From assembly GCF_000425805.1 (NCBI RefSeq), contig NZ_AUED01000011.1:211471-275470 (forward strand): a DNA stretch of 64,000 nt. Direction: 5' to 3'. Under the pieces are notes generated by a model. It did not search any database. It was not told where the DNA came from and saw only the letters and a list, made by a program, of their open reading frames with translations. Source of the stretch: Pseudomonas vranovensis DSM 16006. GTDB taxonomy: Bacteria > Pseudomonadota > Gammaproteobacteria > Pseudomonadales > Pseudomonadaceae. The position numbers were made by a program, and so were the translations under genes. Of this stretch, positions 47,132 through 57,368 are shown piece by piece; within the stretch, counting starts at the first letter, position 1; each line of letters begins with the position of its first letter.

Positions 47132-48277
47132 GTGAGACGTAAATTCTTGGTGCTGCTGGAGACTGGATTGATCCTGGCAGGCCTGATGCTGGGTTTTTCG
47201 GCCTGGAAAGTGAACTCGGCGCTCGAGCAGACCCTGCATGTAAGCCAGGAGCAATTGCTCGACGTGCCGACCGGCACCAACCCCAATCGCATGTTCTACC
47301 GCATGGAGAAAGACGGCCTGCTGAACGACGCGTTCTGGTTGCGCCTGTACTGGCGCTTCAACATGGCAGGCGTGCCGTTGCACACGGGCGAATACCGCGT
47401 GACGCCCGGCATGACCGTACGCGACCTGTTCGAAGTCTGGCGTCGGGGTGATGTGGTGCAATACAGCCTGACCCTGGTCGAGGGCTGGAACTTCCGCCAG
47501 GTACGCTCGGCACTGGCCAAGCATGAAAAGATCAAGCAGACCATCGACGGCCTCAGTGATGTCGAGGTCATGGACAAGCTTGGCCATCCCGGTGTGTTTC
47601 CCGAAGGGCGGTTCTTCCCGGATACCTACCGTTTTGTTCGTGGCATGACCGATGTAGAGTTTCTCCAGCAGGCTTACGCCCGCCTGGAAGAGGTGCTGGC
47701 CAAGGAGTGGGCGGCGCGTCCCGCCGACTTGCCGTATCGTGATCCATACCAGGCGCTGATCATGGCCTCGCTGGTGGAGAAGGAGACGGGGGTGCCCCAG
47801 GAGCGTGGCGAGATCGCCGGCGTGTTCGTGCGGCGCATGCGTATCGGCATGTTGTTGCAGACCGATCCGACAGTCATCTACGGCATGGGCGAGCGTTACA
47901 ACGGCAAGATCACCCGTGCCGACCTGCGTGAACCGACGCCCTACAATACTTACACCAATGCTGGACTGCCGCCGACCCCGATCGCCATGGTGGGGCGTGA
48001 AGCCATCCATGCCGCGCTGAACCCGGCCCCGGGTACCAGCCTGTACTTCGTGGCGCGTGGCGATGGCAGCCATGTCTTCTCTGATGACCTGGATGCGCAC
48101 AACTCGGCTGTTCGCGAATATCAAATCAAGCGTCGTGCCGATTATCGTTCGAGCCCGGCCCCTGTGGTTCCAGTCGAGGCTCCTGCCCAGGAAGCCCCCG
48201 TCGAAGAGCCCCCTGCCGAGGCAGGCCAGGCGCTCCCTGAACCGGAAGCGCCAGCCAGCGAACCCACCCCGCAATGA
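47132..48277 (+). CDS. mltG: Endolytic peptidoglycan transglycosylase MltG
   Basis: Inner-membrane enzyme that cuts nascent glycan strands and sets their length. 381 residues: membrane helix about 5-24, LysM-like region, YceG domain with catalytic glutamate in VEKETGVPQERGEIAGVF near 216, and TDPTVIYGMG. The last 40 or so residues are a Pro/Ala/Glu-rich tail not needed in the family. GTG start three bases after pabC. Confidence 0.95.
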   Translation: MRRKFLVLLETGLILAGLMLGFSAWKVNSALEQTLHVSQEQLLDVPTGTNPNRMFYRMEKDGLLNDAFWLRLYWRFNMAGVPLHTGEYRVTPGMTVRDLFEVWRRGDVVQYSLTLVEGWNFRQVRSALAKHEKIKQTIDGLSDVEVMDKLGHPGVFPEGRFFPDTYRFVRGMTDVEFLQQAYARLEEVLAKEWAARPADLPYRDPYQALIMASLVEKETGVPQERGEIAGVFVRRMRIGMLLQTDPTVIYGMGERYNGKITRADLREPTPYNTYTNAGLPPTPIAMVGREAIHAALNPAPGTSLYFVARGDGSHVFSDDLDAHNSAVREYQIKRRADYRSSPAPVVPVEAPAQEAPVEEPPAEAGQALPEPEAPASEPTPQ

Positions 48278-48287
48278 TCAACTGTAA

Positions 48288-49908
<1,621 letters not shown>

Positions 49909-49953
49909 GCCCGGCGTTCGAATTCATTCATTTTTCAGTGTTGTCGTGAAGCC

Positions 49954-50736
49954 ATGCTTGTAGATTCCCATTGTCACCTCGATCGTCTCGACCTTTCCGC
50001 GCACCAGGACTCCCTGGATGCCGCCCTCGAGGCGGCCCGGGCGCGAGGTGTCGGTCACTTTCTGTGTATCGGCGTCAGTGCCGACAACGCCAAGGCGGTC
50101 AAGGACCTCAGCGAGCGCTACAGCGATGTCGACTGTTCGGTGGGGATTCATCCGCTGGACTTGACCCCTGACGGCGCTCCGCCGCTGGAATGGCTGCTCA
50201 AGGAGCTTGAACACCCGCACGTGGTAGCCATCGGTGAAACCGGGCTGGACTACCACTACGAGCCCGAGGCGGCCGAGGTCCAACAGGACTCCTTCCGTCT
50301 TCACTTGCAGGCGGCGAAAGTCACCGGCAAGCCGGTCATCATCCATACGCGGGCGGCCCGGGCCGATACCCTGGCGTTGCTGCGCGAGGCCGACTTGAGT
50401 CAGACGGGGGTGCTTCACTGCTTCACCGAGGACTGGGACATGGCCAGGGCGGCGCTGGACCTGGGCTACTACATCTCGCTGTCTGGTATCGTCACTTTCC
50501 GCAATGCCGATGCCCTGCGGGATGTGGCTCGACAAGTCCCGGCCGATCGCCTGCTGGTAGAAACCGACTCTCCATACCTGGCGCCTGTCCCTCATCGTGG
50601 CAAAGCGAACTTGCCGCAGTACGTGCGTGAAGTGGCGGAGTTTGTCGCGATGCTGCGGGGAGAAAGCTATGAGCAACTGGCTGAGCAGACCACGGCCAAC
50701 TTCAAGCGTCTGTTTCCGCTGGCACGGGTCCGCTAG
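49954..50736 (+). CDS. tatD: TatD-family 3'-5' DNase / metal-dependent hydrolase
   Basis: 260 residues, TIM-barrel: H6/H8 in DSHCHLD, GETGLDYHY near 90, HTRAARAD near 130, HCFTEDW near 153, ETDSPYLAP near 202. Closest to the YcfH branch that neighbours holB. Nuclease activity inferred from family. Confidence 0.93.
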   Translation: MLVDSHCHLDRLDLSAHQDSLDAALEAARARGVGHFLCIGVSADNAKAVKDLSERYSDVDCSVGIHPLDLTPDGAPPLEWLLKELEHPHVVAIGETGLDYHYEPEAAEVQQDSFRLHLQAAKVTGKPVIIHTRAARADTLALLREADLSQTGVLHCFTEDWDMARAALDLGYYISLSGIVTFRNADALRDVARQVPADRLLVETDSPYLAPVPHRGKANLPQYVREVAEFVAMLRGESYEQLAEQTTANFKRLFPLARVR

Positions 50737-50765
50737 GGGCAAGCTCGCAGGCACAAAATGCAGGC

Positions 50766-50884
50766 AAAAAAAACCCGGGTTCTGGGGGGTGAATCCGGGT
50801 TAAGACCATTAGGAGTAAAACAAAGGTACGCGGTCCCTGAGCACCTTTATCGGCGCGCCACTTGGGGGGATGCGCCGCGCCAAC
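50766..50884 (-). ncRNA. rgsA: RgsA-like small RNA (P16)
   Basis: Position matches rgsA (PA2958.1), an approximately 120-nt Hfq-associated, RpoS-dependent sRNA beside tatD in Pseudomonas. Minus strand: an RpoS-like -10 CAATACT (50891-50897) predicts a start near 50884. The transcript contains a GGCGCG/CGCGCC stem with CCCCCC loop, an AAAGGT/ACCTTT stem, a CCCCCC-containing stretch, and an intrinsic terminator 50772-50778/50795-50801 followed by seven or more T residues (toward 50766). Predicted size 119 nt. Identity is from position, size and architecture; I could not align it. Confidence 0.75.
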
Positions 50885-50890
50885 ACCTGA

Positions 50891-50897
50891 AGTATTG
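50891..50897 (-). promoter_or_regulatory. RpoS-type -10 element of rgsA
   Basis: CAATACT on the minus strand, one base off the RpoS consensus CTATACT. No convincing -35 or upstream GacA box was recognised. Confidence 0.5.
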
Positions 50898-50974
50898 GTC
50901 AGGATTGGCGGGCTGCCAGCGCCGGCTGGTCGTTTTTTAAACAGATTTGGAATACGGCTGCCGCTGCTGAGCAC

Positions 50975-52108
50975 TCAACGCTCTGCTATTTGTCTCACTA
51001 TTGCGAGAGTTTCGTCGATTATCGCCTCGGGCGTGTAGAAGTGCGGTGAAAATCGTATACCTTGGCCTCGAGTGATGCAGACCACCTGCTCCTGCTTCAA
51101 GTGTTGATAGACCTGAAGGTTATCAATCCCGTCGATGCTGAATGAAACGATGCCGCCACGTCGTGTCGGGTCCTGTGGGCTGTGCAGGCGTACGTCGGGA
51201 ATCGCCGCGAGACCATCGTGCAACCAGGCCACTCGCTCGGCCAGCAAGGCAGCCACCTGGTCCATGCCCACAGCTTCAAGCAGCGACAAGCTGGCCTCCA
51301 GGGCTGCTGCGCCGAGCATGTTCGGGCTGCCGCATTCAAAGCGCCGGGCGCTGTGTGCTGGTTCCCAGGTGGTGCGGGTGTAGTCGCCCATGTGCTCGAG
51401 CATATGCCAGCCGTATTCGCTGAGTTTGAGCCTAGGGCGAATTTCGCGCCGGCAATAGAACACTCCAAGGCCCTCCGGGCCGAGCATCCATTTGTGTCCG
51501 TCGGCCATGGCGAAATCGCACTGGTAGGCCTGGACATCAAAGGGCAGGGCGCCCAATTGTTGGATGGCATCGATACAGAACAGTACCTGGCGTTCGCGGC
51601 AGCCCTGGCCGAGCTGTGCCAGGTCCAGGCGCAGCCCGCTGGCGAATTGTACTGCGCTGATGGCCAGCAATCGAACCCGAGGCCCGCAGGCCGCCAGCAG
51701 ATCGGCTTCCGGGTCCGGCCCCTTGAGGCTGACCTGGACCACTTCGACGCCCTGGTTGGCCAGAGCCTCCCAGACAATGCGGTTGGAGGGGAACTCCTCG
51801 TCACTGATTACTATCTGGTCACCGGCCTGCCAGGCGAGTCCGAAGGCGACGAATGAAAGCGCTTCGGAGGTGTTCTTGACCAGGGCGATGTCATCGGTCG
51901 ACGGCGCGTTCGTCAGGCGCATAAGGCGTTCACGCAGGCGCTGCTCCATGAGCATCCAGTCCGGATAGTCCCTTGCGCCCAGTAAAACGTTCTCCTGGGC
52001 GAAGCGCGCAACCGCCTGGCTGGCGCGTTTCGGCCAGGGTGCCACGGCTGCATGGTTCAGATAGCGAAGGCCCGGGGCCTGTTCGAACTCTTCAAGAAAC
52101 ATAGACAT
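50975..52108 (-). CDS. Class V aminotransferase (cysteine desulfurase-like)
   Basis: 377 residues of PLP fold type I. SDEEFPSN near 102, DAIQQLGALPFDVQAYQCDF near 180, PLP lysine K206 in ADGHKWMLGPEG, and RGQGIRFSPHFYT near the end. The C-terminal CxxRG segment has a Cys (VVCITRG) but not in the typical desulfurase loop, so it may be a kynureninase/isopenicillin-epimerase-like enzyme rather than a true desulfurase. ATG 52108; a second Met two codons later. Divergent from a TetR gene with a 72-base shared control region. Confidence 0.82.
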   Translation of the reverse strand: MSMFLEEFEQAPGLRYLNHAAVAPWPKRASQAVARFAQENVLLGARDYPDWMLMEQRLRERLMRLTNAPSTDDIALVKNTSEALSFVAFGLAWQAGDQIVISDEEFPSNRIVWEALANQGVEVVQVSLKGPDPEADLLAACGPRVRLLAISAVQFASGLRLDLAQLGQGCRERQVLFCIDAIQQLGALPFDVQAYQCDFAMADGHKWMLGPEGLGVFYCRREIRPRLKLSEYGWHMLEHMGDYTRTTWEPAHSARRFECGSPNMLGAAALEASLSLLEAVGMDQVAALLAERVAWLHDGLAAIPDVRLHSPQDPTRRGGIVSFSIDGIDNLQVYQHLKQEQVVCITRGQGIRFSPHFYTPEAIIDETLAIVRQIAER

Positions 52109-52180
52109 GGTTGGATGATCCGTGCATTTTGGCGCAAGTTAGGCATAATAACCGGCTTCGATTTTGATCCAGTCCTTCTT

Positions 52181-52819
52181 ATGCAGAAAGAACCTCGTAA
52201 GGTCCGTGAGTTTCGTCGCCGTGAGCAAGAAATTCTCGATACCGCGCTCAAGCTGTTTCTCGAACAGGGTGAAGACAGTGTCACCGTCGAGATGATCGCT
52301 GATGCTGTCGGTATCGGCAAAGGCACGATCTACAAGCACTTCAAGTCAAAGGCGGAGATCTATCTGCGCCTGATGCTCGACTACGAGCGCGATTTGAACG
52401 AACTGTTGCACTCTGCCGACGTTGACCGCGACAAGGAAGCCCTGTCGCGCGCCTACTTCGAATTTCGCATGCGTGATCCGCAGCGCTACCGGTTGTTCGA
52501 TCGCCTCGAAGAGAAGGTGGTCAAGGGTAACCAGGTTCCCGAGATGGTCGAGGAGCTGCACAAGATCCGTGCGTCCAACTTCGAGCGCCTGACCCTGCTG
52601 ATCAAGGGTCGCATCAGCGAAGGCAAGCTTGAAGACGTACCGCCGTACTTCCATTATTGCGCTGCCTGGGCCTTGGTGCATGGGGCCGTAGCGCTCTATC
52701 ACTCGCCGTTCTGGAGCAATGTGCTGGAGGATCAGGAAGGTTTCTTCCAGTTCCTGATGGACATCGGCGTGCGCATGGGCAACAAGCGCAAGCGTGACCC
52801 GGACGGCGCCGGCAGCTGA
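52181..52819 (+). CDS. TetR-family transcriptional regulator
   Basis: 212 residues. N-terminal HTH about 12-58 (ILDTALKLFLEQGEDSVTVEMIADAVGIGKGTIYKHFKSKAEIY), then a helical ligand domain. The in-frame region upstream of ATG 52181 is not protein-like. No Shine-Dalgarno is seen (CCAGTCCTTCTT). A -10-like CATAAT lies at 52144-52149, giving a leader of about 25 bases. Its likely targets are itself and the divergent class V aminotransferase gene; ligand unknown. Confidence 0.9.
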   Translation: MQKEPRKVREFRRREQEILDTALKLFLEQGEDSVTVEMIADAVGIGKGTIYKHFKSKAEIYLRLMLDYERDLNELLHSADVDRDKEALSRAYFEFRMRDPQRYRLFDRLEEKVVKGNQVPEMVEELHKIRASNFERLTLLIKGRISEGKLEDVPPYFHYCAAWALVHGAVALYHSPFWSNVLEDQEGFFQFLMDIGVRMGNKRKRDPDGAGS

Positions 52820-52946
52820 GGCATTCAGGGCGCCGATGGCGCTACAGGGATGACCCTGGCGGGAATATACTCAGGTATGAGGCTTGCAAAAACTTGATTT
52901 TTGAGTCAGGTTTTGCAGGCCCGATTCATCCATGCCGGAGTCACCC

Positions 52947-53915
52947 ATGATCGTCGACCGCCAAGGCAGGCGTTTTCGCAACTTGCGCGTCAGTCTTACC
53001 GCTGCCTGCAACTATGCCTGTACGTATTGTGTGCCGGACGGCAAGCGTCTGGTGGCGGCCCAGGATGAGTTGTCTGCCGAAGCCATGGCCCGTGGCGTGG
53101 CCTATCTGATCGAAGCGGCCGGCATCGAGCGCCTGCGGGTGACCGGGGGCGAGCCGCTGGTCAGCCCCAAGCTTGAAACCTTCCTCGCCTCCGTCGCCAC
53201 CCTTGGCCTGGATGAAATCAGCCTGACCACCAACGGTCAACTGCTCGCTCGCAAGCTGCCCTTGCTGCGCGCCGCTGGCATTCGCCGGCTCAACGTCTCC
53301 CTCGATACCCTTGATCCCGATGCATTCCGGCGTATCGCCCGTGGTGGCGATCTGGCCACGGTGCTCGATGGCATGGAGCAGGCCAGTGCGGCCGGGATCA
53401 AGATCAAGGTCAATATGGTGCCCTTGCGCGGGCAGAACTTCGATCAGGTAGTGCCGTTGCTTGAATACTGCATGGCGCGGGGGTTCGAGCTGCGATTCAT
53501 CGAGCTGATGCGCATGGGGCATCTGGCGCGTGACGGCAACGCGTTCCTGCAACAGTTCGTCAGTCTCGAGCATCTGTTGCAATTGATCGGCGAGCGTTAC
53601 GAATACCTGCAGGCCAATGCGCCTGTGGATGCCACGGCCCTGCGCTATCAGATTCCCGGTCATGGCTTCTTTGGTGTGATTGCCAACGAAAGCGTGCCGT
53701 TCTGCCGTACCTGCTCGCGTCTGCGCCTGTCGTCGACCGGTTGGCTGCACGGTTGCCTGTCATCGAGCAACCGTCACTATGTCGGCGATCTGCTTGATAA
53801 GCCCCGCCACGAGGCCTTGCCTGCCTTGCAGGGTTTGCTGCTCAAGGCGCTGGGCGACAAGCAGCCCGTGGCATTTTCCGGCGGTGCAACGGTGATGAAG
53901 ATCATTGGTGGCTAA
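52947..53915 (+). CDS. MoaA-like radical SAM protein
   Basis: 322 residues. Radical SAM cluster C21/C25/C28 (CNYACTYC), GGEPL near 75, LNVSLDTL near 110, and a second C-terminal 4Fe-4S site C253/C256/C270 (CRTCSRLRLSSTGWLHGC), the signature of GTP 3',8-cyclase MoaA in molybdopterin synthesis. The C-terminal GGG motif of MoaA is replaced by IIGG, a possible change since the MoaA tail inserts into the active site. I choose ATG 52947 (GGAG upstream) over ATG 52932. No other moa gene is near, so it may be a paralogue. An inverted repeat at 52884-52918 precedes it. Confidence 0.82.
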   Translation: MIVDRQGRRFRNLRVSLTAACNYACTYCVPDGKRLVAAQDELSAEAMARGVAYLIEAAGIERLRVTGGEPLVSPKLETFLASVATLGLDEISLTTNGQLLARKLPLLRAAGIRRLNVSLDTLDPDAFRRIARGGDLATVLDGMEQASAAGIKIKVNMVPLRGQNFDQVVPLLEYCMARGFELRFIELMRMGHLARDGNAFLQQFVSLEHLLQLIGERYEYLQANAPVDATALRYQIPGHGFFGVIANESVPFCRTCSRLRLSSTGWLHGCLSSSNRHYVGDLLDKPRHEALPALQGLLLKALGDKQPVAFSGGATVMKIIGG

Positions 53916-53981
53916 GACTGGCGCAAAAGCTGCATCTGTCAGCCGTTCGCCGGTTTTCCGTCACCGGCCACTGGAGGATAG

Positions 53982-54587
53982 ATGCGTAGCCTGGTTCTGC
54001 TGCTGGCGCTGATGGCGCTGGGCGGCTGCATGAATGTCAGCGACATGGGCGAGGGCGCCCGTTATCACATGAGCGACGCCGGCTTGCTCGACCATAGCGA
54101 CACGCGTCGTTCGCTGTCGGTCCGTCTGCAGCCTGACTCATTCATCTACATTGGCCAGGGCGCTTTCGTGCCGCCGGGCAAAGGCCCTTATCCACGACCC
54201 AATGTGGTCGCCGAGGAAGCGTTCAAGGGCTTTGTCGAGTACTTCCCCATGGTGCGACGTGCCCAAGGCCCCCTGGGCCTGGAAGAAGCGCTGGTGGAGG
54301 CTCGTTCGGTGGGTGCCCACTACCTGCTGTACACCCGCTTTGCGCGTACCGATGATCGCACCGGCAACGGTGACGAATGGTATGACGAGCAAGCAGTGGA
54401 TCGTCTGGGCATCGACACCGGCGTGGTCCAGTTGATGTTGATCGAGACCAATACCCGCTACCTGATCGACACCGCGCGGATCAAAAGCCGTGGCGGTTTG
54501 CTGACGTTCCACGATAACAAGCCGGAAGATTTGCTCGGCCCACCCCTTGAGGATTACGCTCGTAGCCTTCTGGGCATGAGTCGATAG
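53982..54587 (+). CDS. DUF4823 lipoprotein
   Basis: 201 residues. Lipoprotein signal with lipobox LGGC (C16). Mature part is a compact domain with repeated SVGAHYLLYTRFARTDD and VVQLMLIETNTRYLIDTA strands, typical of DUF4823. The residues after Cys are MNVS, not an inner-membrane retention Asp, so outer membrane is likely. ATG 53982, GGAGGAT upstream. Forms a pair with DUF1285 (nine-base gap). Confidence 0.85.
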   Translation: MRSLVLLLALMALGGCMNVSDMGEGARYHMSDAGLLDHSDTRRSLSVRLQPDSFIYIGQGAFVPPGKGPYPRPNVVAEEAFKGFVEYFPMVRRAQGPLGLEEALVEARSVGAHYLLYTRFARTDDRTGNGDEWYDEQAVDRLGIDTGVVQLMLIETNTRYLIDTARIKSRGGLLTFHDNKPEDLLGPPLEDYARSLLGMSR

Positions 54588-54596
54588 GAGAATGTA

Positions 54597-55157
54597 ATGA
54601 CGGATTCCGGCAAGGCAAACGATCTGCTGTCGCAGATTCCCAAGGCGGAGAAAGGTTTGCCACCTGTGCATCTGTGGAATCCGGATTTCTGCGGCGACAT
54701 CGACATGCGCATTGCTCGCGACGGTACCTGGTACTACCTGGGGACGCCGATTGGGCGCAAGCCGATGGTGCGGTTATTCTCCACCATCATTCGGCGCGAC
54801 GGTGACGACTACTTCCTGGTGACGCCGGTGGAGAAGGTCGGCATCAAGGTCGACGACGCACCCTTTGTGGCGGTAGCCCTTGAGGTGCAAGGCAGTGGTA
54901 AGCAGCAGGTACTGCGCTTCACCAGCAATGTCGAGGACCAGGTCGAGGCCGGTCCCGAGCATCCATTGCGTTTCGAGATCGACGCGCAAACTCAAGAACC
55001 CTCGCCCTACGTTCATATGCGCAGCAACCTCGAGGCGCTGATCCATCGTAATGTGTTCTATCAACTGGTCGAGTTGGCTGTGCCGCGACAGATCGATGGC
55101 CAGCAGTGGCTGGGAGTCTGGAGTGGCGGCACGTTCTACCCCATTGGTCGTAGTTGA
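54597..55157 (+). CDS. DUF1285 protein
   Basis: 186 residues, [67 protein letters not shown] is the DUF1285 hallmark. Two-domain cytosolic protein of unknown role. TAGGAGA ribosome site. Confidence 0.9.
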   Translation: MTDSGKANDLLSQIPKAEKGLPPVHLWNPDFCGDIDMRIARDGTWYYLGTPIGRKPMVRLFSTIIRRDGDDYFLVTPVEKVGIKVDDAPFVAVALEVQGSGKQQVLRFTSNVEDQVEAGPEHPLRFEIDAQTQEPSPYVHMRSNLEALIHRNVFYQLVELAVPRQIDGQQWLGVWSGGTFYPIGRS

Positions 55158-55200
55158 TTAGCCTCCGCGTTTTTCCCCGAATTGGTGCTTTTTACCTCGT

Positions 55201-55227
55201 GAGTGCCGGCATAGCCTGCCGGTACTC
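55201..55227. repeat. Hairpin before the cupin gene
   Basis: Eleven-pair stem 55201-55211/55217-55227 with one G-T pair and loop TAGCC; no T-run. May end the DUF1285 transcript or lie in the cupin leader. Confidence 0.55.
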
Positions 55228-55247
55228 ATACATCAGAGGTCATGCCA

Positions 55248-55670
55248 ATGAAGCCCCGCCTGTTACCCCTCAGTAGTCTGATCGTTGCCAGCCTGTTTGT
55301 TCTGCCGGGTGCCTGGGCTCATGGCCCGGAGCAGGGCTGGGAAGCGGTCAAGGTTTTGCAACAGCAGTTGCCAAGCAATGCGCCAGGCAAGAAAGCCATC
55401 ATGCTGACGGTCAGTTATGCGCCGGGCCAGCAGTCCGTGGCGCATCGGCATCCGGGTGCGGTCATGGCGTATGTGCTGGAAGGGACTGTGGTGTCCCAGC
55501 TCAAGAGTGAGCAGCAGCCAACGGCCTACAAGGCGGGCGAATTCTGGTACGAACCGCCGGGGGCGGTACACCTGGTGTCGCGCAATGGCAGTGAGACGGC
55601 GCCGGCAAAGTTGCTGGTGTGGACACTGGTGGATGAGCAGCGACCCGTGACCGAGCCTTACAAGCCCTAG
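55248..55670 (+). CDS. Periplasmic cupin-domain protein
   Basis: 140 residues with a Sec signal (MKPRLLPLSSLIVASLFVLPGAWA) and a single cupin: PGQQSVAHRHPGAVMAYVLEGTV (metal histidines) and GEFWYEPPGAVHLV. ATG 55248 has AGAGG eight bases upstream; ATG 55242 is too close. Substrate unknown. Shares the bidirectional terminator 55697-55730 with tRNA-Asn. Confidence 0.85.
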   Translation: MKPRLLPLSSLIVASLFVLPGAWAHGPEQGWEAVKVLQQQLPSNAPGKKAIMLTVSYAPGQQSVAHRHPGAVMAYVLEGTVVSQLKSEQQPTAYKAGEFWYEPPGAVHLVSRNGSETAPAKLLVWTLVDEQRPVTEPYKP

Positions 55671-55696
55671 GAAAAAATGCGGAGGGCAGAAACGAA

Positions 55697-55730
55697 AAAA
55701 CCTCCAGTGCTTAACGCAACTGGAGGTTTT
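55697..55730. terminator. Bidirectional terminator (cupin gene / tRNA-Asn)
   Basis: Twelve-pair stem 55697-55708/55719-55730, A-run left and T-run right. Confidence 0.92.
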
Positions 55731-55739
55731 TCAGGTATT

Positions 55740-55815
55740 TGGCTCCGCGACCAGGACTCGAACCTGGGACCCAATGATTAACAGTCATTTGCTCTACCGA
55801 CTGAGCTATCGCGGA
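55740..55815 (-). tRNA. tRNA-Asn (anticodon GTT)
   Basis: 76 bases including CCA; acceptor TCCGCGA/TCGCGGA, anticodon loop CTGTTAA, T arm GGTTCGAGTCC. Transcribed from the side of the aminotransferase gene whose stop is 62 bases upstream. Confidence 0.97.
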
Positions 55816-55877
55816 ATCTGTGGCGTATCTTACTGATTGCCAAGGGGAAGTCAAGCTTCCCCTTGGCAAAAGGTCAG

Positions 55878-57074
55878 TTACAGGACCTCGACGATGGCCT
55901 TGGTCACCCCATGAATGTTGCTCTGGTTCAGGGTGGCGACACAAATACGACCCGTATCCAGAGCGTAGATGCCGAATTCGTTCTTCAGGCGTGCGACTTG
56001 CTCAACGGTCAGGCCCGAGTAAGAGAACATGCCGCGCTGACGACCGACGAAACTGAAATCGCGCTGAGCGCCATATTCGGCCAGCAGCTCGACCATCTGC
56101 TTGCGCATGCCGTGGATGCGCTGGCGCATCTCACCCAGCTCGGCTTCCCACATCTCACGCAGTTCCGGGCTGTTGAGCACGGTGGCGACGATAGTGGCGC
56201 CGTGAGTCGGCGGGTTGGAGTAGTTGGTACGGATCACGCGCTTGACCTGGGACAGCACGCGAGCGCTTTCTTCCTTGGACTCGGTGATGATCGACAGGGC
56301 GCCAACGCGCTCGCCATACAGCGAGAAGGATTTGGAGAACGAGCTGGAGACGAAGAAATCCAGACCCGATTCGGCGAACAGGCGGACTGCAAATGCATCT
56401 TCGTGGATGCCATCGCCAAAGCCCTGGTAGGCCATGTCGAGGAACGGCACGTGGCCCTTGGCCTTGACGACTTCCAGAACGTTTTTCCAGTCGTCCAGGC
56501 TCAGGTCGACGCCGGTCGGGTTGTGACAACAGGCGTGCAGGACGATGATCGAGCCGGAGGGCAGGGCGTTGAGGTCTTCCAGCATGCCGCTGCGATTGAC
56601 GTCGTTGGTGGCAGCATCGTAGTAGCGGTAGTTCTGGACCGGGAAACCGGCGGCTTCGAACAGCGCGCGGTGGTTTTCCCAGCTAGGGTCGCTGATGGCA
56701 ACCACGGCATTTGGCGAAATCTGCTTGAGGAAGTCTGCACCGATTTTCAGGGCGCCAGTACCACCCACGGCCTGGGTGGTGATGACACGGCCTGCGGCCA
56801 GCAGGGGTGACTCGGCACCGAACAGCAGCTTCTGCACGGCCTGGTCGTAGGCGGCGATGCCATCGATCGGCAGGTAACCGCGGGAAGCGTGCTGGGCAGC
56901 GCGCTGGGTTTCGGCTTCGATCACTGCGCGCAGCAGTGGGATACGCCCTTCTTCGTTGCAGTACACACCTACACCCAAGTTGACCTTGTTGCTACGGGTA
57001 TCGGCGTTGAAAGCTTCGTTGAGGCCCAGAATGGGATCGCGTGGTGCCAGCTCGACAGCGGAAAACAGGCTCAT
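55878..57074 (-). CDS. Aromatic/aspartate aminotransferase
   Basis: Class I PLP aminotransferase of the AspC/TyrB subgroup, 398 residues: NLGVGVYCNEEGRIPLL near 32-48, HACCHNPTGVD near 180-190, PLP lysine K248 in SSSFSKSFSLYGERVGAL, RTNYSNPPTHGA. Interconverts aspartate, tyrosine or phenylalanine with their keto acids; the preferred substrate cannot be set from sequence. ATG 57074 chosen; open frame upstream is not conserved. Divergent from uvrB; a minus-strand TATACT at 57157-57162 is the likely -10. Confidence 0.93.
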   Translation of the reverse strand: MSLFSAVELAPRDPILGLNEAFNADTRSNKVNLGVGVYCNEEGRIPLLRAVIEAETQRAAQHASRGYLPIDGIAAYDQAVQKLLFGAESPLLAAGRVITTQAVGGTGALKIGADFLKQISPNAVVAISDPSWENHRALFEAAGFPVQNYRYYDAATNDVNRSGMLEDLNALPSGSIIVLHACCHNPTGVDLSLDDWKNVLEVVKAKGHVPFLDMAYQGFGDGIHEDAFAVRLFAESGLDFFVSSSFSKSFSLYGERVGALSIITESKEESARVLSQVKRVIRTNYSNPPTHGATIVATVLNSPELREMWEAELGEMRQRIHGMRKQMVELLAEYGAQRDFSFVGRQRGMFSYSGLTVEQVARLKNEFGIYALDTGRICVATLNQSNIHGVTKAIVEVL

Positions 57075-57319
57075 TATTACCTTGGCTCTGAATGGAGAGT
57101 GAAAGAGGTCGCACGCTCCAGTCGAATGCACTAGAGCGGTGCACAAACGGGGAGTCAGTATAGTGATACCGGTCGGTCACGGCGACAGTCCAGCGCAGCT
57201 TTTCCTGCTGTTTCGCCGAATATTTTTCGACCGTTAGTCGAATTGACCCGTCCAATACAGCAATTGCCCTCGACACTGAGTTGAAACTGGCGCTTTGCGC
57301 CACTAATTCGGTATAACTA

Positions 57320-57335
57320 CTGTCTATAGATACAG
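57320..57335 (+). promoter_or_regulatory. LexA-binding SOS box of uvrB
   Basis: CTG-N10-CAG with palindromic core TCTATAGATA, close to the LexA consensus. It directly follows a -10 element TATAAC at 57312-57317, so LexA would block transcription of uvrB. Confidence 0.85.
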
Positions 57336-57368
57336 TTGCCTGCAGCCGTGAAAAATCAGAGGTCCGTC

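Noticed and set aside
50700..50974. Small protein gene after TTAGGAGTAAAACAA near 50808-50822 (plus strand)
   Set aside because: The good-looking ribosome site is not followed by ATG, GTG or TTG at proper distance; the region is better explained by the minus-strand sRNA.
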